Below are positions 12,134 to 23,846 of a stretch of DNA of 64,000 nucleotides, piece after piece (positions within the stretch are counted from its first letter, which is position 1; every line of letters starts with the position of its first letter). Source of the stretch: Aldrovandia affinis (Eukaryota > Chordata > Actinopteri > Notacanthiformes > Halosauridae); NCBI GenBank assembly GCA_029706075.1, contig JAINUG010000074.1, positions 1-64,000 on the forward strand. Reading direction: 5' to 3'. A program made the translations under genes and the position numbers. The notes beneath the pieces are model-generated. The model searched no databases. It worked only from the letters and a program-made list of their open reading frames with translations, and had not been told where the DNA came from.

Positions 12134-13519
12134 CTGCGAAACAAAAAAGGCCGCTTACCACAGAATCTCTGCGTTTCCCCCTTCGGTCCGTAACGGGGGG
12201 TCAGTGCATGGCCGCTGCCAGTCAGTGGATGTGGTCACTTTATGTGCCCGATTGTCCAGTGGGGTCACTGTTGCACAATGAATCGTGGAGTACCCTGGCA
12301 GCTAAAAGCCACTCCTGATGCTAAAGTCAATTATGCACTGCCCCGCGGCACTCCCAGACACAGCCAGCACTGACGCGCTCAGGGTTATATTCAAGACCTC
12401 AAACGTACAAAGGACATCACTGTGGTTCTCTGTGGCTCAGTTGGTAGAGCACAGCATTGGCAACGCTTAGGTTGTGGGTTCAATCCCCACTGGGGCCACA
12501 TGTACTGAAAATGTATGCATTCACTACAGTAAGTCGCTTTGGATAAAAGCGTCTCCTAAATGGCGTATATTATTATTATTATTGTGCACACCCTGACCGG
12601 GTGCCTGCATAGTCTTTGGACTCCACCTTGGTGAGAGAATCGTGTGACCGAACACAGTGTATCCTTACGGAAAGGTTTTGCGTGAAAACCTTATACAAAA
12701 CAACAGTCTTGCCCAGTCAGCTAAGCAGATGTCTACAGTCTACATTTTCAGAAGAAAACAAAACAAAAAAGTAAGGTTTGTCGGCATGCCCACAGCAGAC
12801 AATGCATACAGAAATAAAACAAAATGAAAAGTGCTTTGCTTGCCAAATAATTTTGGAACTTTGAGATCAAATAATACATAGTAGTTTAAAGTGTTCACGT
12901 ACATTTTTGGGGTATAAAAATAGATATAATTCTATAGAATAGAATAGGCTAGGTAGGTTTTGTTATTAATAACACACAGATTGGTCCATTGAAAGGTTAT
13001 TGATGAAAATGGCTTATTTTTATGCCTCTGGTGTAATGCTATGAGGCCGAGAAGCACACTCAATGAGAACAATACTGTCAGTGATGCAAGGATTTATAAA
13101 ATAGTGCTTAATTTCAAGCTGCAATAATTGAAGTCATTAAACCTGCTGTTTTCTTTTATATCGTTTTTATATTAAATAGATATTACATTATAACAATTGC
13201 AGCTCTGGATGGCATACAAGTGCTCATGGTGGCCCATGTAGAAATGATGCAATTTAATATCAAGACCTATGTTTAAAATGATAAAAAGATCATTGTTAAT
13301 ATAAATAAACTGACAAGAAACAATAAAAGGCGATGAAGGCATGATGGCAAAACTTTGGTAAAGTAAAAGCAAAATTTCAAAAAAATATATAGGGAGACCT
13401 TTTCTTATTATTTTCATAAATGTTCTGAAGGAGTCTAGTCTTTGTGTTGTGGTAGAACGGTGCTGCCCTGCTCCCGACGAGTATAACACTGATCGTGGGG
13501 GCACTCGGTGGCCACTCAC
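12134..13519 (-). other. Intron 59
   Basis: Contains a tRNA-derived SINE (12424-12583). The rest is AT-rich and unremarkable. Confidence 0.7.
12424..12583 (+). mobile_element. tRNA-derived SINE, family A, copy 1
   Basis: The tRNA-like head has an A box (tggctcagttggtagagc) and a B box (gggttcaatcccc). The tail has the common fish motif ctttggataaaagcgtct and ends in a TTA microsatellite. It is not a functional tRNA gene because the head lacks a complete cloverleaf and is fused to the SINE body. Confidence 0.85.
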
Positions 13520-13788
13520 TTTTATCCTGTCGATGTGCTCCTGCAAGGAGTCGATGAGCAGGTCTCCCACCGGCTCCCAGGACTCCTTGACCATCTCGGC
13601 CTGCCGCAGCTTGAGGTCCAGGTGGTCTTGGGCCTCCTGCAGCTCCAGCAGCCGCTGCAGGGCGTAGTCCAGCTGCTGCTGCCATTCGGACGATTGCAGC
13701 CGCAGCCCCTCCCACCCCGCGCGCACATCCTCCGCCTCCTTCCGCAGGACACGCCCCATGTTCTGAGCGCGCTCCTCGGGGCTGATCT
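13520..13788 (-). CDS. dmd: dmd exon 59
   Basis: This 269-bp exon (human 269) enters with two bases and ends in phase 0. It codes PEERAQNMGRVLRKEAEDV and LDLKLRQAEMVKESWEPVG, then LLIDSLQEHIDRIK. This is the end of repeat 23 and the start of repeat 24. The acceptor is CCTTGCCAG and the donor GTGAGT. A 42-bp minisatellite begins about 45 bases outside the acceptor. Confidence 0.96.
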
Positions 13789-13829
13789 CTGGCAAGGGAA
13801 CACACAACATAAGAGCCCCCCAAAAAACT

Positions 13830-14400
13830 ACTTCACACACACACACACCCTTAATAAGTCAACACACCCCAACTTCAGGAGGAACCACACCCTTAAAAAG
13901 TCAACACACCCTGACTTCAGGAGGAACCACACCCTTAATAAGTCAACACACCCTGACTTCACACACACACACACCCTTAATAAGTCAACACACCCCAACT
14001 TCAGGAGGAACCACACCCTTAATAATTCAAAACACCCTGACTTCACACACACACACACCCTTAATAAGTCAACACACCCTGACTTCAGGAGGAACCACAC
14101 CCTTAATAATTCAAAACACCCTGACTTCACACACACACACACCCTTAATAAGTCAACACACCCTGACTTCAGGAGGAACCACACCCTTAATAAGTCAACA
14201 CACCCTGACTTCACACACACACACACCCTTAATAAGTCAACACACCCCAACTTCAGGAGGAACCACACCCTTAATAATTCAAAACACCCTGACTTCACAC
14301 ACACACACACCCTTAATAAGTCAACACACCCTGACTTCAGGAGGAACCACACCCTTAATAAGTCAACACACCCTGACTTCAGGAGGAGCACACACCCTTA
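13830..14400 (+). repeat. 42-bp minisatellite beside exon 59
   Basis: About 13 units of 42 bp share acacccttaataagtcaaca. Two unit types alternate: one with cttcaggaggaacc and one with a CA-rich stretch. Because 42 is a multiple of three, long frames stay open on both strands; these are not genes. Confidence 0.9.
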
Positions 14401-14765
14401 ACTCAACAAACACATTGCCAGAGGAACACATGATAAAACAGCAAACACACACTGCAGGAAGAACATAAACCATAATCACCGAAAACACACTGCACGCTAC
14501 ACAGTATGAATGCATAATTTAGTCATTGCCACAAATGTACACCAAACACTAACGGCCGGTTGTGTCCTCTGTAGACGCACAGGCATTTGAAGATGACATT
14601 CAGCAGTTTTCTGTTGAGCTAAAAAGGCACACGGCAGGGACACATATTCCCCAACACCACACAGGAACTAAACAAACCGAATCAAAGGTTACGTCTTCGC
14701 CAGTTTCCAAAGTGCGCTCGGAGCGATAGGCTGTACCCGCTGTGTACCCTGTAGGTCCCCCCAGC

Positions 14766-15032
14766 GCTCAATGAACACATGAAGAGTTCATACGCAAAAC
14801 AATGTTAAACGCCGTTCCTGCCAAAACGAAATCAGACAAGCCGCGATTGAGATCACAGTGCCGTCTTTACGATTTCCAAATCGTTTTGTTGCAAAATGAG
14901 ATACACCTCATGCTTTGTCTACAGTTATCGCAAAGGCGGCACTGTGATCTCAACCATGGCTTGCTTGTTTAGTTTAGTTTTGGCAGGAATGGCGTTTCAC
15001 GGTTTTTGCATATGAACTCTTCATGTGCACAG
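14766..15032. mobile_element. Foldback element with about 100-bp inverted arms
   Basis: The left arm (14766-14862) includes atgaagagttcatacgcaaa and gccgttcctgccaaaac. The right arm (14931-15032) carries their near-reverse complements (ttttggcaggaatggcgttt, catatgaactcttcat). A short loop lies between. This is a foldback or MITE structure of unknown family. Confidence 0.7.
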
Positions 15033-15039
15033 GAGCCAA

Positions 15040-15420
15040 ATGCACACCCGCACTTTTTTTTAAAATAATTTGTTTCTGATTTTCTCCCATTTTCTCCCAA
15101 TTTTTTTGCCAATTACATCCTCCATTTTTTCATGTCAATCCCCCCCTCGTATTGTGAGTTTGCTGCTGTAGCCCTGTAACCGGCAGTTCCGAGATGGCAC
15201 TCGCCAGGCTGTCGACCATAACTCCGGTACTACAGAGCCACTCCTGTGCGCAGTGAACTTCCTGTCGGCTTCCCTCCCCCCTCCCTGGGGCGGACAGCCA
15301 ATCGCCGTCCCCTGGGTGGCACTTCCCGCCAGAGCCGACTCTGATGTGGCCGGTGGAATCAAACCCTGGTCGCAGTGGCCAGCATCGAGCACACCGGCAC
15401 TCTGAACGTGTGCACCGTGT
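15040..15420 (-). mobile_element. tRNA-derived SINE, family C, reverse copy
   Basis: The reverse complement of this stretch matches the plus-strand copy at 20757-21112, including the tail (cccccctcgtattgtgagtt on the plus strand here), the 'cagccaatcgccgt' body and the head near 15370-15400 (gtcgcagtggccagcat). It is adjacent to the foldback element. Confidence 0.75.
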
Positions 15421-16651
15421 GCGCCGTGTGCAACTGTAGCAAAGTGCCCAGGATCCGTGCTCAGTTATTTAAGGAACACATCTTAAGGAACAGCGGTTTA
15501 TTTGCGGAGATGACAGATGGCGTGGATAAGCTATTCAGTAAGCGTACACTTTTTTTTTTTAAACATGGGCTTTCATGCGGTTTTCAAAGCTTGTTGGCAT
15601 TGCTCGTAGTTATGCTGTTTCGGTTAAGTTTGTGAACGTGCCAACCCTATATACCCCAGGATCAGAACCTGGATTCACCGCAAAACTAGCTGTTAATCAC
15701 GATTCGCAATATTTAAAATGATGGTTTGTGCCTATCCAGTTTATTGTATTGAATACCCTGCTAGCCTTGAATGTATGCAATTCGTCACAAGACTCACGGT
15801 AATTTGTGCTTTCTAATAAATTCCCCCACAGAGGGTAAACACCCCGCATGCACACTGCACAATAAACACACACTGTGAAAAGCCACCACGCATACTGCGG
15901 GAGGAACACGCAGCATAAGCACGCTACACATATACATGTGCCAGGATAAACACACAGCCATACACAAAGTACAGGAGGAACACAAAGCATATGTGATGTA
16001 AACACCCTAAACACAAACCGGAGGAGAAACACTAAGCACAAACAGGCCACACTCTGAACCACCCACACTCTGTTTAAACTCTGTCCATCAACAGTCAGAC
16101 ATTAGTACATGGCTAATACTACATTTAGTCCAGCATCGATCTACAGCTTTCACACTCTGCATGGTGCCAAAGGTTTAGTGCAGCATCTACTCAGAGAACA
16201 GACCAGGGAAAGCCCTTCCCGGCATGCAATTCTGCACACACTCTCGCAGAACAGCCCATACACTCCAGACAGTACACACACGTCTATTCACACATATAGA
16301 TCCACACCGACTGCTCAAAAACTAACTGACATGGGTGGAAGTGTTTAGTCAGTTTTGTTTTGCCCAGATCGTACTGTCCTCTTTAATTTCCTGGAGAGGA
16401 GCAACTCAATCAGCTGTGTGCTTGCAAGACGTAATCCAGCTGTGCTCAAATGCTTCTCTGTTTCACTGAGATGTACAAACAAGTCCACATGACACAGTTA
16501 CAGCTCATTAAGTGTTCTTACTATGAGAGCTAATCATGTTATTGACTGTTCATTAGAGAAGAAAATCCTACAGCCCTCCGATTCTACTGCATTAAAGTGC
16601 ATTTATTCTGCCTCAGGAGCACTGCCAACCCTGGGCTGTTTCTACGTGTGC

Positions 16652-16654
<3 letters not shown>

Positions 16655-16700
<46 letters not shown>
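16655..16700 (+). repeat. TG microsatellite
   Basis: An almost uninterrupted run of TG, directly before the left end of the Tc1-like element. Confidence 0.9.
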
Positions 16701-16704
<4 letters not shown>

Positions 16705-16714
16705 TATGTATGTA

Positions 16715-18377
16715 CAGTCAGGTCCATAAGTATTTGGACAGTGACACAATTTTCATTATTTTGGCTCTGTACACCAGCACAATGGATTTGAAATGAAACA
16801 ATCAAGATGTGCTTTAAGTGCAGACTTGCTTTAAGTGCAGACTTTCAGCTTTAAGTCAAGGGTTTTGTCAAAAATATTTTATGAACCGTGTAGGAATTAC
16901 AACCATTTTTATACATAGCCCCCAATTTTATGGGCTCAAAAGTAATCGGACAAACTAACATAATCATAAATTAAATTATCATTTTTAATACTTGGTTGCA
17001 AATCCTTTGCAGTCAATGACTGGTCTGCAGTCTGGAACCCATAGACATCACCAGACACTGAGTTTCTTCCCTGGTGATACTCTGCCAGGCCTTTACTGCC
17101 GCTGTCTTCAGTTCCTGCTTGTTCTTGGGGCATTTTGCCTTCAGTTTTGCTTTCAGCAAGTGAAATGCATGCTCAATTGGATTCAGGTCAGGTGATTGAC
17201 TTGGCCATAGCAGAATATTCCACTTCTTTGCCTTAAAAAAGTATTGGGTTGCTTTCACAGTATGCTTCAGGTCATTGTCCATCTGCACTGTGAAGCGCCG
17301 TCCAATGAGTTTTGAAGCATTTGGCTGAATCTGAGCAGATACTATAGCCCTATACACTTCAGAATTCATCCTGCTGCTTTTGTCAGCAGTCACATCATCA
17401 TTAAATACAAGGGAACCAGTTCCATTGGCAGCTGTACATGCCCACGCCATAACACTACCTCCACCATGCTTCACAGATGAGGTGGTATGCTTCGGATCAT
17501 AAGCAGTTCCTTCCCTTCTTCATACTCTTCTCTTCCCATCATTCTTGTACAAGTTGATCTTTGTCTCATCTGTCCATAGGATGTTGTTCCAGAACTGTAC
17601 AGGCTTTTCTAGATGTTTTTTGGCAAACTCTAATCTGGTCTTCCTGTTTTTGAGGCTTACCAATGGTTTACATCTTGTGGTAAACCCTCTGTATTTACTC
17701 TGGTGAAGTCTTCTCTTGATTGTTGACTTTGACACAGATACGCCTACCTCCTGGAGGGTGTTCTTGATCTGGTCAACTGTTGTGAAGGGGTTTTTCTTCA
17801 CCAGGGAAAGAAGTCTTCTGTCATCCACCACAGTTTTCCGTGGTATTCCAGGCCCTTTGGTGTTCCTGAGCTCACCAGTGCGTTCTTTCTTTTTAAGAAT
17901 GTACCAAATAGTTGATTTGGCCACACCTAATGTTTTTGCTATCTCTCTGATGGGTTTGTTTAGATTTATCAGCCTAATGATGGCTTGCTTCACTGGCAGT
18001 GACAGCTCTTTGGACTTCATATTGAGAGTTAACAGCAACAGATTCCAAATGCAAATGCCACACCTGAAATCAACTCTAGACCTTTTATCTGCTTACTTGT
18101 AAATTAAATAATGAGGGAATAACACACACCTGGCCATGGAACAGCTGAGCAGCCAATTGTCCAATTACTTTTGGTTCCTTAAAAAGGGGGGGGGGCACAA
18201 AGTGTTCACTTAAGTGTATTTACATCCTACACCGTTCACCCGATTTGGATGTAAATACCCTCAAATTAAAGATGAAAGTCTGCATATTCATTATTTATTT
18301 AACTCCAATATGCTGTGGTAGACAGCTAAAATAACAATAACTTTGTCAATGTCCAAATATTTATGGGGACCTGACTG
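16715..18377 (-). mobile_element. Tc1-like transposon, almost complete
   Basis: A 1,663-bp element flanked by TA at both ends (16713-16714 and 18378-18379). Terminal inverted repeats are cagtcaggtccataagtatt at the left and aatatttatggggacctgac at the right. It carries one transposase gene on the minus strand. A run of G near 18187 lies in the 5' part. It sits in intron 58, about 130 bases from the exon 58 donor, in the same orientation as dmd. Confidence 0.92.
17013..18038 (-). pseudogene. Tc1-like transposase with one stop codon
   Basis: The frame runs for 342 codons from ATG at 18038 and is interrupted only once, by TGA at 17520-17522. That codon falls where Tc1 relatives have the Trp of a W-R-R motif, so one base change explains it. 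N-terminal helix-turn-helix motifs (KQAIIRLINLNKPIREIAKT, GVAKSTIWYILKK) are followed by the DD34E core: Asp in LWTDETK, Asp in VQMDNDLKHT, Glu in PDLNPIEH, with 34 residues between the second Asp and Glu. The length is usual for the family. The protein cuts and pastes the element at TA sites. As read here, full-length enzyme could not be made. Confidence 0.9.
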
Positions 18378-18508
18378 TATGTGTGTGTGTGTGTGTGTGT
18401 GTGCATGTGTTTGTGCACACACATATATGTGCGTGTGTGCGTGCGTGTGCTTGGTGTATTGTGGTGTGTTGTGTCTGAATGGCTGTGGTGTTTCTGGTAG
18501 TGGCCTAC

Positions 18509-18629
18509 CTCCTTGCTCTGGTTCTGATCTTCCTGCTCCCTCTGTGGGCTGCTCTGCCAGGAAGACCCTGACCGCATCCAGTGCATTGGTCACTGCAGGC
18601 TCTTTAGCCCTAATGTCCCTCCTGAAAAC
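18509..18629 (-). CDS. dmd: dmd exon 58
   Basis: This 121-bp exon (human 121) begins in phase 0 and leaves one base. It codes VFRRDIRAKEPAVTNALD, then AVRVFLAEQPTEG in repeat 23. The acceptor is GTTATAG. A second acceptor-like TTTTCAG lies eight bases inside the exon and would shift the frame if used; the first site fits both the length and the residues (human AFKRELKTKEP). The last dozen residues (AGRSEPEQG) are poorly conserved. Confidence 0.93.
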
Positions 18630-18813
18630 CTATAACACACCATGAGAGAGATGTATCAGAGAGACACTCTCATCAAGGTTATGAAACAGGCTTTACTGGC
18701 ATGACAGCCTATTCCCTAGGGTGACAAAAACACAGTTACAGCTAACCTAGACATTTTAGAACATTTTACTAGTATATATATAGTATATAGTATGTATACT
18801 AGTATATGTAATA

Positions 18814-18965
18814 GTGGTTCTATGTGGCTCAGTAGGTAGAGCATGGCGTAGGCAACGCTTAGGTTGTGGGTTCAACTCCCACTGGGACCACATATACTGA
18901 AAAATATAGGCATTCACTACTGTAAATCACTTTGGATAAAAGCGTCTGCTAAATGGCATATATAA
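18814..18965 (+). mobile_element. tRNA-derived SINE, family A, copy 2
   Basis: The head has tggctcagtaggtagagc and gggttcaactccc. The tail has ctttggataaaagcgtctgc and taaatggcat. Very similar to the copy at 12424, with the same orientation. Confidence 0.85.
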
Positions 18966-20097
18966 AAAAGTATATATAAATACAAACTGACAATGCCAAT
19001 CAATATACGCATGCACAAGTACACATTTAATAGATTAATGTATCATACAGTATATACTTATTCATATGGATGTATTTGTACATATTTTCAAATAATTTTA
19101 TTTATCGTATTAGTTTGTTTGGGGTGCGACCCTCATAGCATTACAGTGATATCAATTCTGCTGATATTTTACCAGTGTCTTCCCATTATTATTTGAAATG
19201 TATGCTGGGTATCAGATTGTAGGAAGTTTGGAATCCTACTTGTGAATCTTTGGAAGAATGGGCTTCTGGCCTGGATATAAAAGTTGTGGTAAAACGTCAC
19301 GCAGTTTTGAAAAAAAAACATGATTTTATTTAGGGCTTTTGATTGCCGTATGTCTGCTGCAAGACTGTGGCCGTTTAGTCTGCAATTTGTTAATACTGCT
19401 CTCGTTTTAGGACCTTTAACTTCACTGAAACGGTCTGCGCCGAGTGGCAAGCACAGATGGCACAAAGGCGTGGAGTGTCCATTTTAAATCTTCTTTATTT
19501 CCTTTTGGCTGCCAGCGTGAAATACAGAACATATAAAAAGGACTCTAAATCTTGCACAAAGTCTATATTTACCACCTTCTTGTATTTCCCACTTGACTGG
19601 CACCAGTGGTGTGATCTCAACACAAACATTTTTCAACATAAAACAGACAAGTTACACACATGCGCAAACCATAAACTCTATGCATCTGTAAGCACACACT
19701 AGCTAAAACCTTCCCACCAAATTACTGACATCGAAATGTTGCCAAGTTATAACAAACATATTGACCCAAATGTCTCTCAGATATAAAAAAAAGGACTATT
19801 ACAAAGCAATGTTGCCCCATGTCTCCTACATGCGTCTGTGTGTAACTTGGCCCTTCGCTAATCCTTAATGCTCCCCTTAATGAGAAAAAATTCAAGCTTT
19901 GGAACTTGACGTTGTCAAACTTTACTTCCACAGTAAAATGAAAAAGAATTAGCAAGACGCCTCGTGTCCGCACACTGCAGACAGCACTGACAGGGTCCAA
20001 GTGCCTTCAGAGAGAGCAACTACACACTACAGCACTCATCTCTACTTCCTATTGCCCCACTCCTATGAGGGAACAACTAACCAACATTCCTTTACAC

Positions 20098-20302
20098 CAA
20101 GGTTCCCAAACTCCAGTCCTGGAGGGCTGCAGTGTCTGCTGAATGATGGTGTTTTTCAGCACTTCAGTGCTTAAATGAAGCCATTGCTGGCTAAGGAGTC
20201 CACACGCCTTGGTTACAAGACCTAAATTATCCGACGGTTGAAAGGAAAGCACAAAAAGCCTGCAGACGCTGCGAACCCTCTAGGACTGCAGTCTGAGATC
20301 CC
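20098..20302. mobile_element. hAT-type MITE
   Basis: The left end, ttcccaaactccagtcctgg, and right end, ccctctaggactgcagtctg, are imperfect inverted repeats of a common fish MITE type. Similar TTTACA-containing bases flank both sides, consistent with an 8-bp target duplication that has drifted. Confidence 0.65.
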
Positions 20303-20394
20303 TTTACATCATCCTTGATTTTTCTCTTCCACACAAACTCTGCCCCCCGGGGGAACGATGCGCACCCCCGCCGCCCCGCCCGCCCCTGTCTCAC

Positions 20395-20551
20395 CCTGTG
20401 TGTGTCGAGCTGCTGCTGCACAGTGGGGACGTCTCCCCCGACGGGGGCCTGCTGGGCCAGCTCCTCGCTCTTCAGCTGCAGCCAGTTGAGCAGCTCCTGC
20501 AGGGACATGTGCAGACGCTTCCACTGCTGCGTGCTGGCGTCCAGGTGAGAC
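20395..20551 (-). CDS. dmd: dmd exon 57
   Basis: This 157-bp exon (human 157) completes the Arg codon begun in exon 56 and ends in phase 0. It codes [20 protein letters not shown] and [20 protein letters not shown] of repeat 22/23. The acceptor is TCTCCGCAG. The donor is GTGAGA after the codons for THR. Confidence 0.96.
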
Positions 20552-20756
20552 CTGCGGAGAGGGACACGGTCACGAGACACTACCGCTGTGTCTGTCGAGC
20601 CTGTGCTCCTCTCAGCTGTGTGCCTCTCACACCTGCACTCTTCCCACCTGTGTGCATCTCACACTTGTACTCTTCTCACCTGTACTCCTAACACCTGTAT
20701 TTCTCTACTTCCTGGTCTGTGCGTGTTTGTCAGGTTAGTTCTGTTCTGTTCTGTCC

Positions 20757-21112
20757 TGGCCTCCCGGGTGGTCTAGTGGTTACAACGTTCGATGCTGGCC
20801 ACTGCGACCGGGGTTCGATTCCACCGGCCGCGTCAGAGTCGGATCTGTCCGGGAGTGCAAACGGCAATTGGCTGTCCACCCCAGGGAGGGGGGGGGAGGG
20901 AAGCCGACATGAGGTTCGCTGTGTACAGGAGTGGCTCTGGAGTACCAGAGTTACGGTCGACAGCTTGGCGAGTGCCGTCTCGGAGGAGACGATACTTTGC
21001 CCGTGTCACTGCCGATCACAGGGCTACGGCAGCGAACTCACAACACGAGGGGGGGATTGACATGAAAATGGAGGGTGTAATTGACTACTAAATTGGGAGA
21101 AAATGAGATACA
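20757..21112 (+). mobile_element. tRNA-derived SINE, family C, forward copy
   Basis: The tRNA-like head has ggtggtctagtggttacaac (A box) and ggggttcgattccac (B box). The body carries gcaattggctgtccacccc and the tail ends around attgggagaaaatgagatac. About 350 bp long. Confidence 0.8.
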
Positions 21113-21239
21113 GTATAATAAGAAACAAATTCTTAAAAAATAAAATAAAATCCTCCCAGGACTTTGTTAGAGAGCGAAGACTACAAAAGGGTCCCCTCAC
21201 CTCTGAACAAGAACCGCCATTGCCCTTACACCTCATGCA

Positions 21240-21430
21240 TTCCTCTGAGTGTCAGAGGAAGTGAGGTTCTCTGAGTGTCAGAGGAAGTGAGGTGCTCTGA
21301 GTGTCAGAGGAAGTGAGGTTCTCTCAGTGTCAGAGGTAGTGAGGTTCTCTGAGTGTCAGAGGAAGTGAGGTGCTCTGAGTGTCAGAGGAAGTGAGGTTCT
21401 CTCAGTGTCAGAGGTAGTGAGGTTCTCTGA
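21240..21430 (+). repeat. 26-bp minisatellite
   Basis: About seven units contain ctgagtgtcagaggaagtga with small changes. It lies about 110 bases from the exon 56 donor. Confidence 0.85.
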
Positions 21431-21543
21431 AGAAGTCCTCGCATGGTGCTCACGGAGGAGGACTCAGCACTCACTCAGTGACGGTAACAGCGTGACAGGC
21501 GCAGCACGGAGCCTGAGGCCCTGCGCGTGGGACAGGAGCTCAC

Positions 21544-21716
21544 CTGATGCTCATCGACTTGCTGCGCAGCTCGTTCCAGCGATGCCCCATGTTGTCCAGC
21601 CGCCTCTGCAGCAGCGCCGCGTCCTCGGAGCCCTCCAGCGACGTCAGGATGCGCTGGCCATTCTCGTCCAGCGTGTGGAAGGCCTCGGTGTGGGCCTGGA
21701 TCTCGGACTGGAGCTC
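21544..21716 (-). CDS. dmd: dmd exon 56
   Basis: This 173-bp exon (human 173) begins in phase 0 and leaves two bases. It codes [20 protein letters not shown] and [18 protein letters not shown] of repeat 22. It is the common exon that Dp116 joins. The acceptor is CTGCAG and the donor GTGAGC. Confidence 0.97.
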
Positions 21717-22345
21717 CTGCAGACACAGCCACACGGGCACCTCAGTCCCCAGAGCGTCCCCTCAGCATGACCAGGAGCTCTGCCGCTGCACTCGTGAGGC
21801 CAAACAGCCTCAGTACAGTACCCCCCAAAACGACTGTGTCGCCATAGAACAAAAACAACAGCCTAAAACTACACCCCCCAAAAAAACCGAAATCCATCAC
21901 AAGCGATATCCAAAAACTTCACCCTGAAAAAGATCTCAGGCAAAGCCCTTCCTCAGAACTTCTGTCTAAAGTACACACTTTTCGATATCTGCTCAGTGTC
22001 GGGCCATTATCTTAGAATTTTGGCTGACACTTCTATAATGTATGCTGTTGCATCGTAGTTACTGTAATTACAATGTAATTACAATGTAATGTACTAATGC
22101 ACTTAACAATGTAATTACTGAGCTATATGTTCCGGTGGTCTTTAATACAGAATAATGTTAACTAACTAATGCTCCCCATGTTATGTACTGCACACATACA
22201 GTTGGGATCGGCCAATCAACTCAATCAGCCAATCGATTTAATAGGTCAAATGAATTTTATATAGGATACTTCACAACAACATCTGTCTTCGGCAATGAAA
22301 CCTGATAATAGTAACTCTATACTGCCACCACATTATGGTGCGGTA

Positions 22346-23437
22346 GACTCCGTTTTTATTCACACCCTTGATAAAGATTAACAAAAGAGATTGTATAAAA
22401 TAAACAATATAAGTAATGAGCGTTATTTTATGCTCACAAAATGCAGAAAATTATATTCTTTGATAATAATGCATTGGCACGAACCACAATCGAACGGTTC
22501 ACAAATTATAATTTTTTTCCCAGAGAAATCAAGAATCACAAATATTCACACCGTCTTTTATGTATGAGGTCATGGAACTTCTTGGGGAGGATCCTCAACC
22601 ATTCCTCCATGGAGAATTGTTCTAGTTCCTTCAGATTCTTGGGTTAACGTTTGTGGATTGCTTTTTTTTTTAGCTCAAACCACAAATGTTCACTTGGATT
22701 GAGGTCTGGAGACTGAGATGGCCATGTCAGGACATTGATCTTGTGCTCTGTCAACCATTTCTTAGTTTCTTTGGACGTATGTTTGGGATCATTGTCTTCT
22801 TGGAAGGTCCATCTGCGGCCAAGGCATAGCTTCCTGGCAGAGGGAACAAGGTTTTTGGACTTCTATCTATTTTAATAAGGGTCCCAGGGCCTGTGGATGC
22901 AAAACAACCCCAAAGCATTAAAGATCCACCACCATGTTTCACCGTAGGCATGAGGTGCTTTTCAACATTACTTGCATTATTTGGAGTAGTTCAGATGTAG
23001 TTCGGTGAATTGTCTTCAAAGGAGGCTTCCTTCTTACAACTCTGCCATAAAGGCCATTGTCATGTAGGTGTCGTCGAATGGTAGCTTTAGACACCTTGTA
23101 ACCACAAGATGCCAGGTTGTTTTGGAGATCTTGAACTGTGCCCTTTGGACTTCTTTTTGCCTCTCGAACCATCGGTCTTCACTGCACATGGGGGCAAGAT
23201 AGAATTGCGTCCTCTACCTGGCAGGTTAGCCACTGTTCCAGTGGCCTTAAACTTCCTAATAATTGACACAACAGTGAAAAGCTCAAGTTCAAATAAGTTG
23301 TATATTTATGAAGATATGTTTTTGTTGGATTAATTAATTATTTTTGAGCATAAAATATACCTCATTACTTACATAGTTTATTTTATATGATCTATATCTT
23401 GTTTATCTTTATCAAGGGTGTGAATAAAAACGGAGTC
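22346..23437 (-). mobile_element. Decayed Tc1-like element, unit 1
   Basis: Inverted ends are gactccgtttttattcacac and gtgtgaataaaaacggagtc, with TA outside. Minus-strand fragments of transposase remain (IIRKFKATGTVANLPGRGR near 23250, [20 protein letters not shown] near 22940). It is shorter than unit 2 through internal deletions and has many frame breaks. Confidence 0.85.
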
Positions 23438-23846
23438 TACCGTACACCACAGTACCTATATGTATAAGAACTGCTTTGCAGTACCACAGCATGAAGAGGT
23501 ACTGTATTATATGCACTGTATATCACAGCATGTGCAGACAATGCATTACATTCACTGTTTATGAACAGGCACTGCATTATACTGCACGATATACATTATA
23601 TGAATGTACCTAGAGTTACAATGTTATATTGACTGTATCACAGTGCATACAAGCACTGCATTACATTCAGTGTATATCACAGAATGGATAAGTGCTGCTT
23701 CACTTAATAATTCAATCGAATTAAAACAATCGATTTAATCGGTCAAATTAATTTTATATAGGATACCTCACAACAATATCTCTTAGAGAATGAAACCTGA
23801 ATATAGTAACTCTATACAGCCACCACATTATATACAATGTACGGTA

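Larger units (their letters stand above)
13789..18508 (-). other. Intron 58
   Basis: A 4.7-kb intron packed with repeats: minisatellite (13830-14400), foldback element (14766-15032), SINE family C in reverse (15040-15420), a TG tract (16655-16700) and a Tc1-like transposon (16715-18377). About 1.2 kb between 15430 and 16640 shows nothing recognisable apart from scattered CA-rich stretches. Confidence 0.8.
18630..20394 (-). other. Intron 57
   Basis: Holds a SINE of family A (18814-18965) and a hAT-type MITE (20098-20302). The central part is AT-rich with no recognised feature. Confidence 0.7.
20552..21543 (-). other. Intron 56
   Basis: Contains a SINE of family C (20757-21112) and a 26-bp minisatellite (21240-21430). 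Nothing else is recognised. Confidence 0.75.

Noticed and set aside
12424-12500. Possible tRNA gene with A and B boxes
   Set aside because: The head is fused to a SINE body and tail found several times in the window, and the cloverleaf is not complete.
13780-13846. Extension of exon 59 to the right (frame open with MCVCEVVFWGALMLCVPLPEI)
   Set aside because: A good acceptor (CCTTGCCAG) at 13789-13790 gives exactly 269 bp and the right phase. The upstream residues are intronic.
13508-14401. A 297-codon plus-strand frame with NKSTHP repeats
   Set aside because: It starts in the antisense of exon 59 and continues through a 42-bp minisatellite. Period 42 keeps the frame open by itself.
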